From: a virus
IMG/VR virus record: IMGVR_UViG_3300005099_000065
Location: 1-64,000 of that record
Length of the DNA: 64,000 nt
Reading direction: 5' to 3' (one strand)
Part shown: positions 51,482 to 58,838 of the stretch, in pieces
Position numbering within the stretch: position 1 is the stretch's first letter
Layout: every line of letters starts with the position of its first letter
Program-made: the position numbers and the translations under genes
The notes under the pieces: generated by a model
The model's input: the letters and a program-made list of their open reading frames with translations, nothing else
Database searches by the model: none
What the model was told of the DNA's origin: nothing

Positions 51482-52129
51482 ATGTTAATACCCAAAACAA
51501 AACAAGAGAAAAAACAGTTCATTTTGGCGATGCAAAAACTCAATGAGTTTTTGACAGCCAAAGGGGAAGGGGAGATTCCTAAAGCAGACATAGAGACTAA
51601 CGTGTATGATTTTGTGGATGCTATTGAGACAATGGATGAAAAATGGTTGGATGAGCTTCCCGATGAAGTGATAAATATGTACAACCATTTGGTGTCTGAC
51701 GAGTTGGCTGAAAGTGAACAGGAGAAAGTTGAAGAGAAAGAGGTTGAACAGCCAGAGCAAATTGAAGAAGCAAAGGAGGAGGAAGCGCAAGAGGCTGAAG
51801 CTGAAACTGAAACTGAGGCTGAAGCTGAAACTGAAACTGAGGCTGAAGCCGAGGAGACGAAGTTCGAAGGAAAGCCAGAACCACTTCCTAAAGATGCAAT
51901 AATTAAGAAGAAACCAACTCCACCTAAGAAACGTTCAAAATTCGAAACAATGGTGAGGGCTTTGCAAGCCAAATCACCTTGCACTATGGATGAATGGTTG
52001 GAAGAGGCTGAACGTATGTGGGGTAGGACAACCACGGATATGAAGTGGTACTTAAATGGTGTGGCTATTGTTTTGAAGTGTGTGGGTGTGTTAGAGGAAA
52101 AGGACGGTAAGCTTGTTTTGAAAAGATGA
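51482..52129 (+). CDS. Acidic-linker protein with C-terminal helix-turn-helix-like domain
   Basis: 215 residues behind AGGAGG. Residues ~75-125 are almost only Glu/Ala/Thr (a DNA repeat of AAGCTGAAACTGAAACTGAG is visible at 51800-51850). The C-terminal ~70 residues form a helical domain (FETMVRALQAKSPCTMDEWL, then MKWYLNGVAIVLKCV) like a winged helix. Could be a bridging protein of the replication complex. Unknown function. Confidence 0.5.
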   Translation: MLIPKTKQEKKQFILAMQKLNEFLTAKGEGEIPKADIETNVYDFVDAIETMDEKWLDELPDEVINMYNHLVSDELAESEQEKVEEKEVEQPEQIEEAKEEEAQEAEAETETEAEAETETEAEAEETKFEGKPEPLPKDAIIKKKPTPPKKRSKFETMVRALQAKSPCTMDEWLEEAERMWGRTTTDMKWYLNGVAIVLKCVGVLEEKDGKLVLKR

Positions 52130-53175
52130 AGGAGTTTAAAAATCCCATAAGCGTTAGAGGAGACTATTTGTATTGTCCTTTGCCTTTGGATTTGGACACA
52201 TATTGGAATTGTACCACCGATTGCGTGCATTGTTATCTCAGAAGGCTGAATTACGTGTGGGGCAAGGAGCAAAGAGCGTTAGACCCCATTAAGCTGGAAG
52301 CAAAATTGAAGACAGCTAGCCAATCCAAAGCCAGAAATGATTTGGCTGTAATGTTGAGACTAAAGAAAACTATCAGATGGGGAAACAAATCAGATCCTTT
52401 TCAAATTTGTGAATACAGATATGGCATTTCTGTTCAAGTGTTTCGGATTTTGAAGAGGTTGGACTGGAGTTTTGCTCTTTATACCAAGAATGTGGAATTG
52501 ATGCAAAAGATGTTAGGAGACGAGCTTTGGGATGAATGGTGTTTGAAAAATGTGAGTATGTTAATCAGTGTGATGGTGGGTCAGGAATATGATTGGGTGA
52601 AATTGGAAAATGAGAGATGTTCGTCTTTTGCAAACAGATTGCATTTTTTAGCCAGATGGTTGGATAAAGGAGGGATGGGGGCTTTGATTTGCGAGCCCTT
52701 CATTCCTGGATATCATTCCATATCACAATGGGAATCATTGTTGAAGCGAGCTAAGACATTAGGCATCAACAGAGTGAACATTTATAATTTTCATTTCAAT
52801 GCATTTGTGGCCAGGCGTTTGCACAAGCGAGGAATCGATATCAGAAGGATTTGGTATTACAACCAGGATCAACAATGGAGACCCATTTTGAAAGTGCTGT
52901 TGCGAAAGGCTAAGGATATGGGTATGATTGTGGGCTGTCCTGACTTCGTGAACAGTGGTGATTTTGTAGATGAATGTAATACGTGTTGCGGAGTGGATGT
53001 GCCTAATCCTTGTCGTTTTAACACCCATCATTGGAAACCAATGTGGTTGTTGGGTTATGAAGCAGATGATATAATCGAGCGGACATATGAGGGTTATGGG
53101 GATGTGAAAAAGGCTAGGCGGATTTTGCAAGGACGAAGTAAAGAATTTTACACTATGAAGGATATTGTGAAATGA
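52126..53175 (+). CDS. Radical SAM enzyme A
   Basis: 349 residues; ATG overlaps the previous stop (ATGA). C29-x3-C33-x2-C36 (CTTDCVHC) is the 4Fe-4S signature; the preceding CPLPLDLDTY and later KTIRWGNKSDPFQICEY fit the spore-photoproduct-lyase/Rv2578c-like group. Several more cysteines (CNTCCG near 285) may hold a second cluster. It shares the stretch before the signature with the gene at 54722. Reaction unknown; nucleotide or DNA modification is possible. Confidence 0.7.
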   Translation: MKEFKNPISVRGDYLYCPLPLDLDTYWNCTTDCVHCYLRRLNYVWGKEQRALDPIKLEAKLKTASQSKARNDLAVMLRLKKTIRWGNKSDPFQICEYRYGISVQVFRILKRLDWSFALYTKNVELMQKMLGDELWDEWCLKNVSMLISVMVGQEYDWVKLENERCSSFANRLHFLARWLDKGGMGALICEPFIPGYHSISQWESLLKRAKTLGINRVNIYNFHFNAFVARRLHKRGIDIRRIWYYNQDQQWRPILKVLLRKAKDMGMIVGCPDFVNSGDFVDECNTCCGVDVPNPCRFNTHHWKPMWLLGYEADDIIERTYEGYGDVKKARRILQGRSKEFYTMKDIVK

Positions 53176-53939
53176 AACTGTATTATTATTTTCATTTTGG
53201 GGATTGTGTTTTGAAAGTGCCTCATAATGTCTCTCGGTTTTCTCAAACCAGGGTGCGGAAAAACACACCTCATTCTCAATTCATCTTTGATCATCGAGAG
53301 GATTTGATTTGTGAATTGAATTGTGTGAAGGATTTGGCTCAAAGCTTTTCTTTCACATCTTATTTGGAGATGATGGCTGGTTTGGGTTTCAGTGCCAAAC
53401 TGGTAAGCAGTATTCAAGATTTGAATGAAATTTGGTTGAATGACAAGGATGAGTTTTGTACTACCAGCTTGGCTATCAATTTTGCAAATGAAGTGGGAAA
53501 GGAAATCATGATTACCCAGAGTGATGTTTTGGATTTGAAAGTGGTTGGTCGTTGGGATGTGATTTTTATCGATTTCAACACTTTTTCTATGAAGAGATGG
53601 AATGAGTGGTTGAGATTGTGGGGTAATGTGAAAGGAAAGTTTCGTAATTTATGGTTAACGGACACTGCTTGTTATGTGTGGACAAAATTTGGAGCTCAAA
53701 CATTTGAGAAATGTTTTGGTTTCAAATCTTTGGAACAATATTGCCAGTCTTTTTCAAATTTGATAAAATCTACTTTAGGAGCATCGCTAAGAAGAGCAAG
53801 AATAGGAGCAAATGGCAAATGTGCCATTTTGGATTTCGAATATGGTTATGAGGGTGATTGGGATTTGAGAAAAGTGGACAAAAGTTTGAGTTTGAAAATA
53901 GAAGTGAAGTGGGGTTTGAGGAATGATTGTGAGAAATGA
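53172..53939 (+). CDS. Class I methyltransferase-like protein
   Basis: 255 residues; ATGA overlap with the previous gene. YLEMMAGLGFSAKLV (about 64-78) is a motif I-like loop, WLNDKD marks strand 2, and WDVIFIDFNTF (about 128-138) stands at motif IV. The order is as in tRNA or RNA methyltransferases, but the catalytic residues cannot be assigned. Cys-rich for a phage protein. In an operon with two radical SAM genes. Confidence 0.5.
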   Translation: MKLYYYFHFGDCVLKVPHNVSRFSQTRVRKNTPHSQFIFDHREDLICELNCVKDLAQSFSFTSYLEMMAGLGFSAKLVSSIQDLNEIWLNDKDEFCTTSLAINFANEVGKEIMITQSDVLDLKVVGRWDVIFIDFNTFSMKRWNEWLRLWGNVKGKFRNLWLTDTACYVWTKFGAQTFEKCFGFKSLEQYCQSFSNLIKSTLGASLRRARIGANGKCAILDFEYGYEGDWDLRKVDKSLSLKIEVKWGLRNDCEK

Positions 53940-54720
53940 TACGCCGATTGAAAAAGTGACTTCGTCTATTTTTGTGAAACGTGAAGACTTGGCTACATTG
54001 TCTCCAGGTCCTCCTTTCAGTAAGACACGGGGTTTGTTTCAGCATTTGTTTTTGCTTTTTCGTTTAGGAATCAGATGTGTGGGTTATGTGGAAACAGCTA
54101 TTTCAATGGCAGGATGGGCTGTGGCTTGGTTAGGAAAAAAGATGAATATGAAAGTCATCATTTTCGATCCTCAGTACAAAGATGATTCTAAATTTCCTTT
54201 GCCTTTGCATCGCCAAAAGTGGAAACAGTTTGGGGCACAGCTGGTGAAGGTGAGAGCAGGTAAAGCCAGTGTGAATTGGTACATTGCCAGACGCTGGATG
54301 AAGGAGAATGTTCATCAGCCATGGAAATTGTTGCCTTTGGGATTACCTTTGAATGAGACTGTGTTGGAAACCTTTGCGCAAGCGAGAAAGTGTATCAGAG
54401 ATTTCCCTACCATAGTGGTTCCAGTTGGTAGTGGTACTATTGCTTGCGGGATAGCCAGAGCTTTGTATCGGAACCAAAAACTGATTGGCATTATGAGTCG
54501 CACTGGAGATGTGCGCAGAAAATTTAAGTTTGTGGTTAAGTGGTGTGAATATCCAACTCATGTGGACATAGTGGACCCAGGATATCCTTACACCAAAAAG
54601 GTGGACATCAAAACTCCATTTCCTTGCAATCCTTATTATGATACCAAAGCTTGGCAGTGGGTGTTGGAACATGAAGATGAGTTGGAGAAGCCTATTTTGT
54701 TTTGGAACATAGGGGCATGA
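53923..54720 (+). CDS. PLP-dependent fold-type II enzyme
   Basis: 265 residues, overlapping the previous gene by 17 bases. FVKREDLATLSPGPPFSKTRG (K34 likely Schiff-base lysine) and PVGSGTIACGIARAL (167-181, phosphate loop) are the hallmarks of the tryptophan-synthase-beta / ACC-deaminase / D-cysteine-desulfhydrase group. It acts on an amino acid side chain, e.g. elimination or replacement at the beta carbon. Slightly shorter than free enzymes (about 320). Unusual in a phage; likely makes an amino-acid-derived group. Confidence 0.7.
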   Translation: MIVRNDTPIEKVTSSIFVKREDLATLSPGPPFSKTRGLFQHLFLLFRLGIRCVGYVETAISMAGWAVAWLGKKMNMKVIIFDPQYKDDSKFPLPLHRQKWKQFGAQLVKVRAGKASVNWYIARRWMKENVHQPWKLLPLGLPLNETVLETFAQARKCIRDFPTIVVPVGSGTIACGIARALYRNQKLIGIMSRTGDVRRKFKFVVKWCEYPTHVDIVDPGYPYTKKVDIKTPFPCNPYYDTKAWQWVLEHEDELEKPILFWNIGA

Positions 54721-54721
54721 A

Positions 54722-56119
54722 ATGGAATATGAAGATTTGAAGCGCAAGTTGCAAAGGATTGTGCCTCGCCATGGGGTTTTTGCTTTGCCTAAAATGCCAA
54801 GGTTGAGTCACAAGGGGAGGAAAAAGAATTATCGTCAATATCATTTGGTAGAGAACAAATTGATAGAGCCTAGACGAAATTTGCATGAGGAGGAAATCAA
54901 ATCATTTGCTGAAGTGAGTCTCAGAGCACAAGCATGCCCTATGCCTTTGAATTTGGACACATATGATGGTTTGATTTGTCCTTTTGGATGTCGTTATTGC
55001 TATGCAAATTGGTTTCGCTTGAGTTTGTACACTTCGTTTTTCGACAATCCTGACCAAATAGGGATTCGAAGTTGCAACCCCGATTTCTTCAAGCGTCAGT
55101 TAGATAGATATATGAGTTACAGGGGTAAGGTTGAGAAGGCTGGTAATGAAGTGGCTCGGGCTTTCGCTTTGGAGATTCCTGTGAGGTTTGGAATCAGATT
55201 TGAAGACTTTTTGCCTTGTGAAGAAAAGAGGAAGGTGTCTTATGAGCTTTTGAGGTACCTGAAAGAGGTGAGTTATCCCGTGATGATAAACACCAAATCA
55301 ACTTTGGTGGGAAGGGATGAGTATGTGAAGGTGTTGTCTGAAAATAAAGCTAAGGCAGCTGTTCATATGACTTTGATTACAGCTGATGAAAGGTTGCGTA
55401 AGAAATTGGAACCAGGTGCTCCATCGTTTAAACGCAGAATAGAGGCTTGTGCTTCTTTGGCTTCGGCTGGTGTTCGAGTGGTGGCCAGAATAGAACCATT
55501 TATGCCTTTTTTGAATGATACGATGTTGGACGAGTATGCTCAGGCTTTGAAGGAAGCGGGAGTGTCTAACATCACATTCGACACGTACAGTTATAGTGCT
55601 AGAGGATTTGTGGTGAGAGGGGCTTTTCAGATGGTGGGTTTGGATTTTGACAGGATGTTTTATGCTGTGTCCGATTCTCAACCATTGGGTTCATTGGCTT
55701 TGGCTTTGTTTATGAATGAATTCAGAAAGAGAGGTTTCAGTTGTTCCACGTTTGATTTTGGAAATGTCCCATACAACGATCAAGACATTTGTTGTGAAGT
55801 GGGAGATTGGTTCGAAGGTGGATGGAATTATGGATGTGGAGTGATGGCTATTCGTTATATCAAATCCCAGTCACCCAAACCCGTCAGATGGTCTCAATTT
55901 GAAAACTGGGTGGAAGGCAAAGGAGGCTTTTTGTCTCCTGCTTTGAAAAAAGAAGTACATCAAATTTGGAATGGGGAGGGGGATGGCCAATTTTATCTGA
56001 GCTGGGCTGACGGTTTGAAGTGTTGTGGTTGGGATGAGGATGGTAGGGTTTGGCGCTGGGATCCAGATGAAAATTATCGTCAAAAGATGTTTCAAGTATT
56101 GTTGGAGGGATTGAAATGA
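54722..56119 (+). CDS. Radical SAM enzyme B
   Basis: 465 residues, 1 base after the previous stop. C86-x3-C90-x2-C93 (CPFGCRYC) follows CPMPLNLDTY, the same lead-in as enzyme A. KLEPGAPSFKRRIEA and ASAGVRVVARIEPFMPF (about 225-262) are typical of the spore-photoproduct-lyase-like radical SAM family. The C-terminal 130 residues carry more cysteines (DICCEV, GYGCGV, KCCGW), perhaps another Fe-S cluster. Paralogue of enzyme A, in the same operon. Confidence 0.75.
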   Translation: MEYEDLKRKLQRIVPRHGVFALPKMPRLSHKGRKKNYRQYHLVENKLIEPRRNLHEEEIKSFAEVSLRAQACPMPLNLDTYDGLICPFGCRYCYANWFRLSLYTSFFDNPDQIGIRSCNPDFFKRQLDRYMSYRGKVEKAGNEVARAFALEIPVRFGIRFEDFLPCEEKRKVSYELLRYLKEVSYPVMINTKSTLVGRDEYVKVLSENKAKAAVHMTLITADERLRKKLEPGAPSFKRRIEACASLASAGVRVVARIEPFMPFLNDTMLDEYAQALKEAGVSNITFDTYSYSARGFVVRGAFQMVGLDFDRMFYAVSDSQPLGSLALALFMNEFRKRGFSCSTFDFGNVPYNDQDICCEVGDWFEGGWNYGCGVMAIRYIKSQSPKPVRWSQFENWVEGKGGFLSPALKKEVHQIWNGEGDGQFYLSWADGLKCCGWDEDGRVWRWDPDENYRQKMFQVLLEGLK

Positions 56120-56952
56120 TTTCATCTTCTCAATTGGAAAAAATATTTGCTCACGCAGCAGCTTTGCATTCAGAGGGAAAAATGAAAAATTGGATTTACG
56201 GGGAAGGCACTAAGATTTACATTTTGAACACAGATTGTTCTTTGTTGGTGAGGTTTAAAGTGCCTTGGGAGCTGGGTCATTTTTGCTTTTCAGCTCACGA
56301 ATATGAAGGTCAAGAATTTCATCTTTCTCCAACTGGCATGATATTCAAGTCACAAGATCAAGATTACGAGAGAACAAAATTTAGCCCCGTCAATCCACCG
56401 TATTCTTTTGAATGGATAAAGCGCACGTGGAGTGTTTTGGATCAAAAGACAAAGGAGTGCAAACCAGTTGGAAAAATAGTTTTGGAAGACAAGGTTTTGA
56501 GATGGTTGGAAAAGGATCTTCCCCATACAGAATTTGTGTTGAAGGAGAAGGGATGGTCTTTGGTTCAACGCAACATATATACGGGAGAAATCATTCAGAT
56601 TACCAAAAAACCTCGCCCTTTGACTTTGTTGGATAAGGATGAGGTGATGGGTGAAAGGAGTATAGGTTTGAGGACAAATGACTTTTTTGCTCTTTTCACA
56701 TTTGTGTCCAAGCTCAGCTTTTATTTTTATGATTTACCTTTTGCACAAGCTATGAATTTGAGCTTTTTTGATATGAGAGTGTTTTTGGGAGGATGTTTTT
56801 ATGATTCATTAGGAGATTTGGAGGTGATTTATGGGAGGGAAATCCAGAAAGTCAGGCATGGTGAGCCGTCAGCTGATAGAAAAAATATTGAGAGAAGGAA
56901 AGAGCTCATCCAAAAAATCAAGGCAAGGCGGCGGCTCATCAACAAAGGTTAA
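56116..56952 (+). CDS. Hypothetical protein in the replication operon
   Basis: 278 residues; ATGA overlap. Beta-rich with an alternation (GEGTKIYILNTDCSLLVRFKV ... GWSLVQRNIYTGEIIQITKK) that recalls sliding-clamp domains, and it is near the DnaN-like clamp gene. Ends in a basic Arg/Lys helix (RKELIQKIKARRRL). Resemblance to a clamp is by strand pattern only; it could also be an unrelated nuclease- or clamp-associated protein. Confidence 0.3.
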   Translation: MISSSQLEKIFAHAAALHSEGKMKNWIYGEGTKIYILNTDCSLLVRFKVPWELGHFCFSAHEYEGQEFHLSPTGMIFKSQDQDYERTKFSPVNPPYSFEWIKRTWSVLDQKTKECKPVGKIVLEDKVLRWLEKDLPHTEFVLKEKGWSLVQRNIYTGEIIQITKKPRPLTLLDKDEVMGERSIGLRTNDFFALFTFVSKLSFYFYDLPFAQAMNLSFFDMRVFLGGCFYDSLGDLEVIYGREIQKVRHGEPSADRKNIERRKELIQKIKARRRLINKG

Positions 56953-56973
56953 GTTGCCTTTGGGAGTCAAGAG

Positions 56974-57759
56974 ATGAGTTATTTGGAATGCTTGGAACGG
57001 TGGAGAATTGAGCCCAATTTTTGGATGAGCGATGAGTATTTTGAGAAGGCTGGATTTAGAGAAGAAAGGAAAGGGAATGTTTGGTATGTGAGAGATGATG
57101 AAGGAAAATTGATGTTTCCTCCTGTGCATGAAAGTGTGGGTTTGATTGCTGGTTGCGAGGATATTTGGGCTGATGTGGATGGTTTTCAAGGAGAAGGTCA
57201 AAAGGAATTTTTGGACTGGGAGTACATTTATGACCCTAGAGACTTTTTGCGTTTGGAAGGGGGCAAGTGGAGGACATTTCGTAAAAACGTGCGCAGATAT
57301 GCTCGCATTCATTCGGCTAATTTGTTATATGAAAATTGGAATTCGGCTTCATCCAAATTGACTGATTTGTCTGAACAGGTGGAAGACATTGTGGTGCAAT
57401 GGCTTCAAAAAGACGAATCACGTTACATATGGGATGCTGAGGTTATGTTGGTTTATGTTCGGGAAGGTCAAAATCGTGAAGTTTTGTGGGATGTGAAGAG
57501 TAAAAAGGTTTTGGGGATAAACATTTGGGATGAAAACTATTGGTATGTGAATTTTCGTTATTGTTTTTGTCGTGATGAGAAGTATTTGAGTGAGTATTTG
57601 AGATGGTGTTTTTATTTGGCTCGATGTTTTAGTGGTAATCCAAAGCTGGTGAATGACGGAGGGACATTGGGTTCTCAAGGTTTGGAGCGTTTTAAGGACA
57701 AATTGAATCCAATCAAGAAAAGGAGGGTATATTCATGGAGGGTAAGCGAGTCAAAATAA
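56974..57759 (+). CDS. FemABX/DUF2156-like acyltransferase
   Basis: 261 residues. WEYIYDPRDFLRLEGGKWRTF then NVRRYAR (about 82-111) and, near the end, VNDGGTLGSQGLERFKDKL are the two characteristic blocks of Fem-like/DUF2156 GNAT-fold proteins, which move an aminoacyl group from aminoacyl-tRNA or similar donors. A role in attaching an amino acid to a nucleobase, peptide or lipid is possible. Overlaps the clamp gene by 25 bases. Confidence 0.55.
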   Translation: MSYLECLERWRIEPNFWMSDEYFEKAGFREERKGNVWYVRDDEGKLMFPPVHESVGLIAGCEDIWADVDGFQGEGQKEFLDWEYIYDPRDFLRLEGGKWRTFRKNVRRYARIHSANLLYENWNSASSKLTDLSEQVEDIVVQWLQKDESRYIWDAEVMLVYVREGQNREVLWDVKSKKVLGINIWDENYWYVNFRYCFCRDEKYLSEYLRWCFYLARCFSGNPKLVNDGGTLGSQGLERFKDKLNPIKKRRVYSWRVSESK

Positions 57760-58838
57760 CGAGACGTCCTAAACCTTACCCAGCTTTGAAGGCTGGTCAG
57801 ATGGCTTCGCTTTTGAAGCCAGTGATGGCTAGTTTGAGAGAGGGAGAAGGAGAAGGAGTGTTGTTTCAGAACAATTGGATGGTGGGTGTGGGAGAGTATT
57901 TGATGGTTTGGTCGCCATTGCCCACTGGAGTGGCTGGTTGTGTGAATGGTAAATTGTTATTCGAGTTTGTGCATCGTTTGCCTCCCGAAGAGGCTTTGCA
58001 ATGTCGTGTTGAGGATGTGCATTTGATTTTGGAGAGCAAGGATAAGCCCAGAAAGTTGAAAATGAATTTGATTAGTGAAGTTTGGGAACCATGGGCAACA
58101 CCACCAAAGTTGGAAGAGTTTTTACCCCTGGAAGAAAGCTTCTTCAAGGATTTGGAATTGGCGCTGGGTGGATTGGAAGTGAAATCCTTGATAGGTCCTT
58201 TGGCTGGTGTATGGATTGGAGAAAATAAAGTTTTGGCCACTGACGAATGTAGGGCAAATATGTTGCAACGTCAGGGAGGGATTTATGCAATAAAACCTGG
58301 TCTGCTTTTTTCGGCTAGAGCTTTGGATTGTTTGTTAGATTTGAAATTGGCTTGTAACGGATGGTTATTGGATAAGGACAGAAGGTGGGTTTGGTTTTCT
58401 ACATTGGAAGGGATTTTGTGCGCTGTGAGGTTGATGCAAAGCGAAGAATATCCCACACAGGCTTTGGTCGAGTTGTTTTCTCGCTCTCGCCATTATGTTT
58501 CTTTCCCTGTGTCGGAGTTTGGCGAAGCTGTGGATTTGGCTCATGTGGTTGCTAAACATTCAGGAACCAAGAATCTCATTGTTTCTCTGATTTGGAAGGG
58601 AAACACTTTGACAATTGTGGGGAGAGGCGAATTCGGTTCATTTGAACAATCGATGAATTGGAAAAAGGATTCTAGCTTACCTGATGAAGGTGGTTTTGAT
58701 GTGAATCCTGTGTTGTTGAAAAACATGATAGAAGGTTCAGTAGAAGCAAAATTTGGTTTGACTGAAACTTTGGTGTTTGTTGAGGGCGAGGATTTTCAAT
58801 ATTTAGCACCTTTGATTTGGAAAAGCAATGAAGCTTAA
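57735..58838 (+). CDS. dnaN: Sliding clamp, DnaN-like
   Basis: 367 residues, ATG 57735 behind AAAAGGAGGG. Length equals bacterial beta clamps (about 366). Three repeated alpha-beta domains: LKAGQMASLLKPVMASL (domain 1), GPLAGVWIGENKVLATDECRAN (start of domain 2), and a final domain FDVNPVLLKNMIEGSV then YLAPLIWK, matching the C-terminal clamp pattern. The clamp tethers the polymerase at 58828; the loader is at 61331. Confidence 0.7.
   Translation: MEGKRVKITRRPKPYPALKAGQMASLLKPVMASLREGEGEGVLFQNNWMVGVGEYLMVWSPLPTGVAGCVNGKLLFEFVHRLPPEEALQCRVEDVHLILESKDKPRKLKMNLISEVWEPWATPPKLEEFLPLEESFFKDLELALGGLEVKSLIGPLAGVWIGENKVLATDECRANMLQRQGGIYAIKPGLLFSARALDCLLDLKLACNGWLLDKDRRWVWFSTLEGILCAVRLMQSEEYPTQALVELFSRSRHYVSFPVSEFGEAVDLAHVVAKHSGTKNLIVSLIWKGNTLTIVGRGEFGSFEQSMNWKKDSSLPDEGGFDVNPVLLKNMIEGSVEAKFGLTETLVFVEGEDFQYLAPLIWKSNEA

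Noticed and set aside
51292-52272. Long minus-strand open frame of 326 codons
   Set aside because: Shadow of the acidic-linker and helicase genes; composition is Ser/Phe-rich as expected for antisense of Glu/Lys codons, and the real plus-strand genes have ribosome sites.
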